Shown here piece after piece: positions 34,543 to 43,225 of a stretch of 64,000 bases of DNA. The notes under the pieces are model-generated. The model searched no databases and had not been told where the DNA came from. It was given only the letters and a program-made list of their open reading frames with translations. A program made the position numbers and the translations under genes. This DNA is from BS150m-G50 sp964501185 [NCBI: uncultured Bacteroidia bacterium]. Lineage in GTDB: Bacteria > CAIWAD01 > BS150m-G50. The DNA lies in NCBI GenBank assembly GCA_964501185.1, contig CAZCRT010000001.1:1-64000 (forward strand). The letters run 5' to 3'. How positions within the stretch are numbered: position 1 is the stretch's first letter; the number at the start of each line of letters is the position of its first letter.

Positions 34543-36441
34543 ATGAGTAACGAGATAAACATTTTCGATATAATTGTTGTCGGTGGTGGTCATGCCGGTG
34601 TGGAGGCTGCTCTGGCTGCTGCACGTATGGGAAAATCCACACTCCTTCTGACGATGAAACTCGACGCTCTTGCTCGAATGTCCTGTAATCCTGCAATTGG
34701 TGGTCTTGCCAAGGGCCACCTTGTGCGAGAACTTGACGCTCTCGGTGGAGAGATGGCAATAGCTGCTGATCGTTGTGGAATTCAGTTTAAGATGCTTAAT
34801 CGCAGCAAAGGACCTGCCGTCTGGTCTCCACGCGCGCAGATAGATAAGGATTTGTATTCATCCTACTTTGTTGCCCTGCTCCAGAAAACACCCAATCTGA
34901 AGATCATTGAGCAGATGGTGCAGTCTCTGATTGTTGAAGGCGACGCTGTTGCAGGGGTTCTAACCGCAAGTGGAAACAAGTACTTATCTGGAGCTGTGGT
35001 TATTACTGCGGGAACCTTTTTAAATGGTCGAATCTACACCGGGCTTAATCAAACACCTGCGGGACGGCTGGGCGAGGATCCCGCCACAGGTTTAACAGAG
35101 CAGCTGTCGAAGCTGGGGTTTGAGTACGGTCGATTGAAGACCGGCACTCCGCCCCGTATTAAGAAAACAAGTATCAATTTCTCAAGGTGTCAGGAACAAC
35201 CCGGTGATCCTGTGCCTGTTCCTTTTCATTACTATGAGAATTTCATCAGCCTGCCCCAGGTTGCCTGTCATATTACAGCCACCTCCCCTGCAACTCATCG
35301 TTTATTGGAGACCGGGCTTGACCGTTCCCCGCTCTATACCGGACTTATTGAATCGGTTGGACCACGCTACTGCCCCTCTATTGAGGACAAAATTGTCCGC
35401 TTTGCCGACCGCGACTCGCATCAGATTTTCCTTGAGCCGGAGGGCCTGAATTCGGAAGAGATTTATGTCAATGGCTTCTCTACCTCGCTTCCTGAGGATA
35501 TCCAGCTGGCGGCTCTTCATACTATTGCCGGTCTTGAAGAGGCTGTAGTGACCAAGTGGGGATATGCTATTGAGTACGATTACTTTCCCCCACAGCAGAT
35601 CAAACACTCTCTTGAGACACACCTTGTCAAGAACCTCTACTTTGCCGGCCAGATAAATGGAACTTCCGGTTATGAAGAGGCAGCAGTTCAAGGCTTTATG
35701 GCGGCAGTGAACGCGGTTCGACAGTTGGATGGTCAGTCGCCAGTGATATTGAGGAGGGATGAAGCCTATATAGGGGTGTTGATAGATGACCTTGTAACTC
35801 TTGGAACAACAGAGCCTTACCGTATGTTTACTTCCCGCTCTGAGTTTCGCCTGTTACTCAGGCAGGACAATTGTGACCAGCGCCTGATGCATTATGGCCG
35901 TGATTTTGGCTTGACCGATGGTCCAAGGTGGAATACATTCCAGAAAAGGTTGTCGTCCATTCAGTCTACGATATCCTTTCTTGAATATCGTCGAGTCAGC
36001 GACCAGGAGCTGAAGAAGCTGGGTATAGTTATGAAAACTGACAACCTTCCAGTTCTGTCCAAGTTACTCAAGCGCCCGGATACCACTATCTCGCATTTGA
36101 AAAGCATTCTGACCGGTGAAGACGATATTGGTTGTATTTCTTCTGATGAAGATGTCCTGCGGGATGTTGAGGTCGGTATCAAGTATGAGGGATATATTAG
36201 TCGACAGCTTCGCCAGGCCGCACAATTCAGGCAATATGAGAACAAATCGCTACCTGAAGATATTAACTACGATAAAATCAATTCGATCAGTAACGAAAGC
36301 CGTGAGAAACTGAAGCGTATTCGGCCAACATCTCTTGGCCAGGCGGCCAGAATATCCGGTATAACACCCGCAGATCTCGCTGTACTTCTTATATACCTCA
36401 AGAAAACAGCAATTTCTACAGCTGTTCCACGTGGAACATGA
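34543..36441 (+). CDS. mnmG: tRNA uridine-5-carboxymethylaminomethyl modification enzyme, FAD subunit
   Basis: 632 residues, full length. GGGHAG (14-19) is the FAD-binding loop, followed by SCNPAIGGLAKGHLVRE and LKTGTPPRI, then the C-terminal helical domain. With MnmE it modifies the wobble uridine of several tRNAs. The ribosome binding site is poor. The last codons before the TGA encode TAVPRGT, and the DNA here (36423-36438) is a perfect parS palindrome. mnmE is not in the window. rsmG follows after a 234-base spacer. Confidence 0.96.
   Translation: MSNEINIFDIIVVGGGHAGVEAALAAARMGKSTLLLTMKLDALARMSCNPAIGGLAKGHLVRELDALGGEMAIAADRCGIQFKMLNRSKGPAVWSPRAQIDKDLYSSYFVALLQKTPNLKIIEQMVQSLIVEGDAVAGVLTASGNKYLSGAVVITAGTFLNGRIYTGLNQTPAGRLGEDPATGLTEQLSKLGFEYGRLKTGTPPRIKKTSINFSRCQEQPGDPVPVPFHYYENFISLPQVACHITATSPATHRLLETGLDRSPLYTGLIESVGPRYCPSIEDKIVRFADRDSHQIFLEPEGLNSEEIYVNGFSTSLPEDIQLAALHTIAGLEEAVVTKWGYAIEYDYFPPQQIKHSLETHLVKNLYFAGQINGTSGYEEAAVQGFMAAVNAVRQLDGQSPVILRRDEAYIGVLIDDLVTLGTTEPYRMFTSRSEFRLLLRQDNCDQRLMHYGRDFGLTDGPRWNTFQKRLSSIQSTISFLEYRRVSDQELKKLGIVMKTDNLPVLSKLLKRPDTTISHLKSILTGEDDIGCISSDEDVLRDVEVGIKYEGYISRQLRQAAQFRQYENKSLPEDINYDKINSISNESREKLKRIRPTSLGQAARISGITPADLAVLLIYLKKTAISTAVPRGT
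36423..36438. promoter_or_regulatory. parS: parS chromosome-partition site
   Basis: TGTTCCACGTGGAACA is a perfect 16-bp palindrome matching the conserved parS consensus bound by ParB (Spo0J). It lies inside the mnmG coding region, ending at the base before its TGA. parS sites cluster near replication origins, consistent with dnaA 21 kb away. No parA or parB is in the window. Confidence 0.85.
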
Positions 36442-36550
36442 GCTGTTAAGTAAATCCTTGGCTGGCTATTTCTGTTTGGTTTCTGTGTGATACCGTTATC
36501 TTGTGGGTGCTCTGTATCCTACAATGGGGAATACTCAGATGGGGCTCGGG

Positions 36551-36593
36551 CCTTACAGGGCACCAGCGTGTTTATGCGCAACCCCTGTAAAGG
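36551..36593 (+). promoter_or_regulatory. hairpin in the rsmG leader
   Basis: CCTTACAGGG (36551-36560) pairs with CCCTGTAAAGG (36583-36593) with one bulged A; the loop includes a GCG/CGC mini-stem. It lies 82 bases before the rsmG ATG. No T-run follows. It may be a leader structure or a pause site. Confidence 0.35.
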
Positions 36594-36675
36594 ATGGTAA
36601 TAACCAGCTATTACAAGATATGCTTTCTCAAGGACAACTGGGTCGTGGTGATACTGTTCAGGATAAGTGGTAAGT

Positions 36676-37308
36676 ATGAATAAAGTACAGGCCCGTACAA
36701 ACGCAGAGCGCATGTTGCTATACCAGCAACAACAAGCCCGGTTTGACCATTACCTGTCTCTCCTGGTAGAGTGGAACAGGTCAGTCAATCTGGTAGCACG
36801 CAGTAATAATATTGACATTCTGGAGGATCTCCTGCTTCCCTGTCTGGCCTGTGCCGACAGTTCGCTTCTTGCTCCCGGATTAAAAGGGGTGGATCTTGGT
36901 TCGGGAGGTGGTTTTCCAGGGATCGCTCTTGCAATCGCTCGCCCCGATATAACCGTATTACTTACCGAGAGAGTAAGAAAAAAGGTCAGCTTCCTGAAAC
37001 TTGTCATTCGTGAAATGCACCTTGTCAACTCAACGGTATTTCATGGAGAAATCGATGAATTGCCAACAAATAATCGATACGATTTTGTGACCGCTCGTTA
37101 TTTTTCTAATATTAATATTATATTTTCTTTTTCGCGATCACATCTTATGCCCACTGGCTCCATGCTTCTCTTCAAACCAGATTCTGACGCAGAGGAGCTG
37201 GAGTCGTTTGAGTGGAGTATTGCCGATAAAATTGAAGTCGGAACACAACGATCACTTTTTCAACTGTATTATGACAACACTTCCTATTCAGAATCGCGCA
37301 CTGCGTGA
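36676..37308 (+). CDS. rsmG: 16S rRNA m7G527 methyltransferase
   Basis: 210 residues. DLGSGGGFPGIALAIARP is the SAM-binding loop of RsmG (GidB), which methylates G527 of 16S rRNA. A GTG at 36667 is an alternative start, but it is only 3 bases from AGGAT; the ATG at 36676 is preferred on codon grounds, with spacing imperfect either way. Usually rsmG is followed by parA-parB; here it overlaps mfd by 38 bases, an uncommon pairing. Confidence 0.92.
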   Translation: MNKVQARTNAERMLLYQQQQARFDHYLSLLVEWNRSVNLVARSNNIDILEDLLLPCLACADSSLLAPGLKGVDLGSGGGFPGIALAIARPDITVLLTERVRKKVSFLKLVIREMHLVNSTVFHGEIDELPTNNRYDFVTARYFSNINIIFSFSRSHLMPTGSMLLFKPDSDAEELESFEWSIADKIEVGTQRSLFQLYYDNTSYSESRTA

Positions 37309-40300
37309 TATCTATGAGCAGCTTAACGGTTTATTCGCCCCTTATCAGGCAAAGGGCAGGGGAGAGCTCCACCTCGGTGGCATGATGGGATCCATGTCCT
37401 CCTATCTGACAATGTCGCTACTGGAGCAGGGCAACTGCGTTGTACGCTTAACCGCAGATCTTGAAGAGGCGGAGTTAATTCGGGACGACCTCTTTCTGCA
37501 TGGTTTATCTTCACAGGTCTTTCTATTGCCCGACCCTCATTCCGGCCGTCTCGATTCAGACTTCCGTCGCCGTGAAAAACACAGCCTCCTTCTTGAAATC
37601 ATGAAAGCACTCGAGGAGGGGGAGCGGCTTGTGTTGCTGGGGCCGCTCCAGCACTTCACCCAGAAGATTAAACTTCCATCGCGTTTCAGCGATAGCCTGT
37701 TGCGCTTTACAAAAGGGGGCCGCCTATCTCTGGGTGATCTGCTTCACAAGCTCTCTGAAAGCCGTTATCAGCGGGTCGATTTTGTTTCCGATATCGGTGA
37801 GTTTGCCGTGCGAGGTGGTATCGTCGATATATACTCCTACGGCATGCCGGAACCGATGCGTATTGAACTTGATGATGACCTGGTTGTTTCACTCCGCACC
37901 TTCACTCCAGATACACAGCTGTCGTCCGGCGAGGTTGAAGAGGCAACAGTAATGTTGCTTCCAGAGGAGGAGTCTCCAGCGGTTTCGGTCTTTGAGTTTC
38001 TCCCGCAGGATGTTGTGGTGGTCAGGCCGGAGGAAAGTGCTGTATTCGCAGCACATCCACGCTGGTATGATTCCGAAATATATCACGAGGTCAGTGGGGT
38101 TGTCGACAAGATAAGATCATTCGATGAATACATACTGTATCTGGGTGCGCCCCCCCGTTCAACCGATCATCAGCAGGTTCAATTCAGGTCACACCCCATC
38201 CCGGCGTTTCTGAACAGGGCCGCTGATTTTGCCGCCAGGCTGAGGGGGTTGATAGCAGCGGATTACACGGTTCAACTGTTGTGTGATAACAATGGGCAAC
38301 AGGAGCGGCTGGAAGATATACTGGAGAGCGAATCTGTTGACCTGGCAGCTCTGCGCTTTTCGGTTGGCTCGCTGCAAAAGGGATTCCTGATAGAGGATCT
38401 CAAGCTGGCGGTGTTTACAGATCATGAAATATTCGACCGTCACAAACCACGCCGTATGGTGCGTCGCTTCAAGAAGGGGGCTCTGAATCGTTCGGAATTA
38501 CAACGGCTGCAGCCGGGAGATCATGTTGCCCACATAAAGCATGGTATCGGGGTATACGCCGGTGTTACCCACATCAAAGTTCTCGGTCACGAGCGGGAGG
38601 TTATCAAGGTTACCTACGCCGAGAACGACACCCTCTATGTCCCTGTGGAAAACCTTGATGAGATCACCAAATATTCTGGTCCGGAAGGCGCTGTTCCTAA
38701 AGTACATAAATTGGGGTCGCCAGAATGGGAGCGCACCCGCAGCCGCACAAAAGTCAAACTCCAGGAAATAGCCCAGGAGCTTATCGACCTTTATGCAAGG
38801 CGAAAACTCGTTACCGGTATTCGGTACAACGCTGATACGGTCTGGCAAAAAGAAATGGAAGCTTCCTTTGAGTTCGATGAAACAGCTGACCAGTTGGCCG
38901 CCATCGGCTCCGTGAAAGAGGATATGGAGACCGGTTCACCCATGGACCGCCTTATCTGCGGTGATGTTGGTTACGGCAAAACAGAGGTTGCCATACGGGC
39001 AGCTTTCAAGGCAGTGACCAATGGCTACCAGGTGGCGGTGCTGGTGCCAACAACCATTCTGGCACAGCAGCATTACCGTACTTTTCATGAGAGGATACGC
39101 CCTTTTCCACTTAAGCTTGATATTCTGTCACGTTTTCGCAGCCGCTCTCAACAGACCGACACCCTGCACAAGCTGGCCAGGGGCGAGGTTGATATTGTTG
39201 TCGGTACCCACCGCCTGCTTTCAAAAGATGTGAAATTCAAAAGGCTGGGCCTGCTGATTGTCGATGAGGAGCAACGGTTCGGCGTCATGCACAAAGAAAA
39301 AATCAAGCAACTGGCTACAGGTATTGACAGCCTGACACTTACAGCAACCCCCATCCCCCGCACGCTGCACATGGCGCTGATGGGTGCGCGCGACCTTTCC
39401 AACATCAACACAGCGCCGGTCAACCGCCTGCCTATTCAGACAACCGTCTCTGTTTTCAACAAACAGCTTATCGCAGATGCAATTCTGCAGGAGATAAGCC
39501 GTGGTGGGCAGGTGTACTTCGTACACAATCGTGTGCAGTCTATCTTCTCTGTCAAACACATGTTACAGCGGATGCTGCCCAATCTGAGAATCGCTGTTGG
39601 ACACGGACAGATGAAGGGAAGCGAACTGGATGCTGTCATGCTCGGATTTATGAACCGGGAATTCGATGTTCTTATCAGCACAATGATTATCGAAAACGGT
39701 CTCGATATACCCAATGTGAACACTCTGATTGTAAATCGCGCCGATAGACAGGGGCTTTCCCAACTGTATCAGCTGCGGGGAAGAATCGGGCGGTCTCATC
39801 GTCAGGCGTACGCCGTTTTTCTGATCCCGCCGAGACATTCGCTGAATCGGGTTGCACTCAAGCGTCTTGATACAATAGAAGAGTTCTCCGATCTGGGTGC
39901 GGGCTTCGAGATCGCCAGGCGTGATCTGGAAATCAGGGGGGCCGGTAATCTGCTCGGAAAAGCGCAGACAGGTTTTCTGACTTCACTGGGCTATGAAATG
40001 TATAATCGTATTCTGGAAGAGGCTGTATCGGAGCTGAAGGGTGTACCGCTTCCCGAGCGCGCTCACAAGGATGTTAATGTACAACTTCCGAGGGATGCCT
40101 TTTTCCCGGAAGATTACATCAGCGACTCTACCGAGCGTATCAATCTGTACCGCCAGTTGAATCAGCTACGCTCTTCCGATGGGCTTACCCGTTACCGTGA
40201 GGAGTTGCGGGATCGTTTTGGCCCGGTTCCGGAGGAGGCGGAACTCCTGTTGCTCATATTTAACATACGTCTGCTGGCACAGAATCTGGGGATTTCCCGC

Positions 40301-40522
40301 GTGGATATTGAAGAGCAGGGCACCTCTTTTCCATTGCCCGGAGACGGGGTGGAAGCGATTCGCAGCTGGATGCAGAAGCTGGGGCAGCTTGACAGCAACT
40401 TTAAAATCCATCTCAGCAACGAATCGCGACCCAGGCTTACACTTTCAATTTCTACCAGCAGCTGGCTGGAGCGGTGCAACACAACGATTTCCTTTTTGAG
40501 TGCCCTGCCCGGCGGGATGTAG
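37271..40522 (+). CDS. mfd: transcription-repair coupling factor
   Basis: 1083 residues. The N-terminal third resembles UvrB, with the [17 protein letters not shown] block. The RNA-polymerase-binding domain starts at [15 protein letters not shown]. The motor domain has [11 protein letters not shown] (Walker A), [16 protein letters not shown] and QLRGRIGRS. The C-terminal UvrA-masking domain is present. Mfd removes stalled RNA polymerase and recruits UvrA. The start at 37271 ([13 protein letters not shown]) lies inside rsmG; it has no clear ribosome binding site, so translation is probably coupled. Confidence 0.95.
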   Translation: MTTLPIQNRALRDIYEQLNGLFAPYQAKGRGELHLGGMMGSMSSYLTMSLLEQGNCVVRLTADLEEAELIRDDLFLHGLSSQVFLLPDPHSGRLDSDFRRREKHSLLLEIMKALEEGERLVLLGPLQHFTQKIKLPSRFSDSLLRFTKGGRLSLGDLLHKLSESRYQRVDFVSDIGEFAVRGGIVDIYSYGMPEPMRIELDDDLVVSLRTFTPDTQLSSGEVEEATVMLLPEEESPAVSVFEFLPQDVVVVRPEESAVFAAHPRWYDSEIYHEVSGVVDKIRSFDEYILYLGAPPRSTDHQQVQFRSHPIPAFLNRAADFAARLRGLIAADYTVQLLCDNNGQQERLEDILESESVDLAALRFSVGSLQKGFLIEDLKLAVFTDHEIFDRHKPRRMVRRFKKGALNRSELQRLQPGDHVAHIKHGIGVYAGVTHIKVLGHEREVIKVTYAENDTLYVPVENLDEITKYSGPEGAVPKVHKLGSPEWERTRSRTKVKLQEIAQELIDLYARRKLVTGIRYNADTVWQKEMEASFEFDETADQLAAIGSVKEDMETGSPMDRLICGDVGYGKTEVAIRAAFKAVTNGYQVAVLVPTTILAQQHYRTFHERIRPFPLKLDILSRFRSRSQQTDTLHKLARGEVDIVVGTHRLLSKDVKFKRLGLLIVDEEQRFGVMHKEKIKQLATGIDSLTLTATPIPRTLHMALMGARDLSNINTAPVNRLPIQTTVSVFNKQLIADAILQEISRGGQVYFVHNRVQSIFSVKHMLQRMLPNLRIAVGHGQMKGSELDAVMLGFMNREFDVLISTMIIENGLDIPNVNTLIVNRADRQGLSQLYQLRGRIGRSHRQAYAVFLIPPRHSLNRVALKRLDTIEEFSDLGAGFEIARRDLEIRGAGNLLGKAQTGFLTSLGYEMYNRILEEAVSELKGVPLPERAHKDVNVQLPRDAFFPEDYISDSTERINLYRQLNQLRSSDGLTRYREELRDRFGPVPEEAELLLLIFNIRLLAQNLGISRVDIEEQGTSFPLPGDGVEAIRSWMQKLGQLDSNFKIHLSNESRPRLTLSISTSSWLERCNTTISFLSALPGGM

Positions 40523-40633
40523 TGTAATTTCCCCGGCTGTTCAATGGAATAGTCTGCAAACGGCGACATAACTTTTTCAGAAAACGAGCTTTACTCTCGA
40601 CAAAACCAGTTCGGTAGATTACAATATGTACTT

Positions 40634-40670
40634 CCTGATATCTACCGATGCCCGGTGGCCGGAAATCAGG
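40634..40670 (+). terminator. hairpin downstream of mfd
   Basis: CCTGAT (40634-40639) pairs with ATCAGG (40665-40670), with GC-rich CCGG repeats inside, followed by TTTATAAAA. It could be a weak terminator between mfd and the foldase gene. A TATAAT at 40702-40707 just beyond may be the -10 of the next gene. Confidence 0.4.
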
Positions 40671-40729
40671 TTTATAAAACGTGCTGATTGACCATAAACT
40701 CTATAATTGAATAAACTGAGGTTCTAAGT

Positions 40730-42424
40730 ATGAAAAAGATTCTTTTCCCGATGGTGCTTCTTCTGATGATGGCTTCACTCCTGCTGGTAAACTGCGGCGG
40801 CCAGTCCGGAGACACGGTTGCTACAGTCGGTTCAGAGACCATCTCCGTCGAAACCCTGAAGAGTGACATGGTGCGCGCCTACCGCACGCCTGCTGCTGCG
40901 CGCAAACAGACCCTTGAGACCCGTCTCAATATTCTTCAGGTGATGATTACCACTCAATTGAAGAAGCTGGAAGCTGTTGATCTGGGTTTGCGTGAGTTAC
41001 CACACATCCAGGCCAAAGCGGATCAGTACCTCGAAGATGCAGCGATGAATAAACTTTATGAGTTGGAGATCATCAACGCTGTTGCAGGTGATGAAGAAAT
41101 CGCCGATTACTATGCACACGATAAGAAAGAGATGAAAGCCGCCCATATTTTACTGGTCTGGCCGCAGGCTGGTTCAGCTGATGACTCTGCCAATGTGCGT
41201 CAGCGGGCTGATGACGTTTATCAGCTTGCCCTGCAGGGTGGTGATTTCAATGTGCTGGCTACCGAATATACAGAGGAGCCGGGTGGTGATGAGCGTGGTG
41301 GAGACCTTGGCTGGTTTGGATGGGGGCGTATGACTCCCGCTTTCCAGGATGTGGTCTGGGAGATGCGCGAGGGTGAAATCAGTCAACCGGTAGAAACCCG
41401 TTTCGGCATTCACATAATCCATCTGGAAGAACAGCGCACCAAAGACCTGCCACCTCTTGAGGAAATCCGGTCAGATATCCAGCGCAGTATTCTGCAGACA
41501 CAGCGCCAGCAGATCGCTGAGCTTGTTGAGGTTTATTTCGTGAAGATGAGGGCTGATTTCCAGTTTTCTTTTACCGACAGGCTGGACGAGTTGCTGATCC
41601 TGCTGGGTGAAATCGAATCTGAAGGTAATCCTTTTTCCGAGCTTGATGAGGCAACCAAAGCCTGGGTCGTGGGAGCCTCTACGGCAGGTGATATAACGGT
41701 AACGGACATGGAGGAGAAAATTAACGAGCGTCCTCGCCCGGGCCTGGTGTTTTCTGACCGGACAGCGCTTGAAGAGCTGGTAGATGGTATTGCTGTACCG
41801 CTGCTCCTTACCGAGCTTGCCAGACAGAAAGGGCTGTTTGAAGATGAGGGTGTTGTTGAGGCTGCAGAGCTGTCTCTGGCACGCGATCTGGAACAGGAGT
41901 TGACCGCACTTGAGATCGACAACCAGATAAATATAACCGACGAGATGGTTCGCGAATATTTCGACGAGAACCGGGGTGAGTTTATCAATAAACCAACCGT
42001 GCAGGTACAGGAAGTGTTTGTTACAGAGGAAGAGCTGGCGCAGCAGGTTGTTGCCAGGGCTCGCGCTGGTGAAGACTTCGGCGGCCTGGCCGAGAAATAC
42101 ACTGAGCGTACTTCCGCAAAAGCCGATAACGGCATGTTGCCTCCATTCCCTCCCGGCCGTTACGGCACAATGGGTGAAACAGCTTTCAATATTGACATAG
42201 GTGAGATATCCGGTCCAATTAAGCTGGGAAACAAGTTCAGTGTGATTAAGCTGATCAGCAGGACTGAAGCCTCTCCAAAGACTTTTGAAGAATCAGAACG
42301 TCAGGTACGCTCCCTGCTGGAAACAGAGCTGCGCGACAATGTGCAGCAGGGCCTGATGGACCGCCTGCTTGAGAAATTCCCGGTCGCAGTAGATACCGAA
42401 AGGGTGCAGACGCTGTTTATGTAG
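40730..42424 (+). CDS. parvulin-type peptidyl-prolyl isomerase lipoprotein (SurA/PrsA-like)
   Basis: 564 residues. The signal ends in LLLVNC, a lipobox with asparagine at -1 instead of the usual small residue. Two rotamase domains are visible: about 137-230 (AAHILLVWPQAG through FGIHIIHLEEQR) and about 415-520 (QVQEVFVTEEELA through FSVIKLISR). Chaperone helices flank them. It should assist folding of outer-membrane and exported proteins. GAGG precedes the ATG and a strong terminator follows. Membrane anchoring depends on whether the unusual lipobox is processed. Confidence 0.88.
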   Translation: MKKILFPMVLLLMMASLLLVNCGGQSGDTVATVGSETISVETLKSDMVRAYRTPAAARKQTLETRLNILQVMITTQLKKLEAVDLGLRELPHIQAKADQYLEDAAMNKLYELEIINAVAGDEEIADYYAHDKKEMKAAHILLVWPQAGSADDSANVRQRADDVYQLALQGGDFNVLATEYTEEPGGDERGGDLGWFGWGRMTPAFQDVVWEMREGEISQPVETRFGIHIIHLEEQRTKDLPPLEEIRSDIQRSILQTQRQQIAELVEVYFVKMRADFQFSFTDRLDELLILLGEIESEGNPFSELDEATKAWVVGASTAGDITVTDMEEKINERPRPGLVFSDRTALEELVDGIAVPLLLTELARQKGLFEDEGVVEAAELSLARDLEQELTALEIDNQINITDEMVREYFDENRGEFINKPTVQVQEVFVTEEELAQQVVARARAGEDFGGLAEKYTERTSAKADNGMLPPFPPGRYGTMGETAFNIDIGEISGPIKLGNKFSVIKLISRTEASPKTFEESERQVRSLLETELRDNVQQGLMDRLLEKFPVAVDTERVQTLFM

Positions 42425-42474
42425 CTCCACATCAACCAGCAGGTTGGCTGTTGGGTTACAACGTTTATACATTT

Positions 42475-42504
42475 AAAGGACACGTGGCAAGCGTGTCCTT
42501 TTTT
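42475..42504 (+). terminator. rho-independent terminator
   Basis: AAAGGACACG (42475-42484) pairs perfectly with CGTGTCCTTT (42492-42501) around a TGGCAAG loop, and the T-run extends to 42504. It ends the parvulin-family transcript. Confidence 0.92.
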
Positions 42505-42648
42505 ATGAATTGCGTTTCCCTGTTCTCGCTTAAGTATTGTTGATTGAGATAATCGATGTCAGGGAATATATTATGATGTGTTTTTCCTCTGCCACAGGCG
42601 AGCATTGTTAGTTGGTGGTGTTGTCTGTTACGAAAGGAATCGGGCTAT

Positions 42649-43047
42649 ATGAAGAATCCATACTTTATCCCTGCTGCAACCATGATTGCCGCTCTGGTAA
42701 TCTGGTTGACTCTCGCGATTATGGCCGGTACCACCGGCTTTATAACCCCATGGTGGGTGATGATTCTCTGTCTGGTAACAGGTTTGCTGGTGGTTTTCTC
42801 CAGTGATCGCTGTCGCAGGGTTGGCGGCCCCCGCAAAGGAGCTGTCGCGCGCACAGTAATCCTGCTCGTGATGGCAGGGTACACCTGGTGGCAGATCGAC
42901 AGTGGCGGTGCCCTGATCCTGTCGATCGCTGCCGTGTTGACCGGTATTTTTTATTTCCTGAAACATGAACCACAGGGGGAGCAGGATCCTCCGGCTGTCG
43001 ATGATCAGGAAGCGGATCAGGAGAACGAGGAAACAGACGCTCGGTAG
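42649..43047 (+). CDS. small membrane protein of unknown function
   Basis: 132 residues with four hydrophobic segments (about 8-28, 31-50, 66-80 and 87-105) and a very acidic tail rich in Glu, Asp and Gln. A Trp pair (TPWWVMI) and a GYTWWQIDSGG segment are notable. Family not recognised. AAGGAAT lies upstream of the ATG. It stands between the parvulin terminator and the SLC12-type transporter; whether it is co-transcribed with the latter is unclear. A competing minus-strand frame here is judged a shadow. Confidence 0.6.
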   Translation: MKNPYFIPAATMIAALVIWLTLAIMAGTTGFITPWWVMILCLVTGLLVVFSSDRCRRVGGPRKGAVARTVILLVMAGYTWWQIDSGGALILSIAAVLTGIFYFLKHEPQGEQDPPAVDDQEADQENEETDAR

Positions 43048-43225
43048 TCAGCCATATATTACCTGCACAAACTGAAGTGCGTGCTGCAGGCTCTGGATCT
43101 GGTTTGCTTTTCTTTCCTTAACAGGATCTTTCTGCGTCCATTTCTTCATTAATATATTTTCTTCCGTCTGCCTAAAAAGCTCTGTTACAGGTTTCCACAA
43201 CCCCTGCTCGCACCAAGGAGTGATG

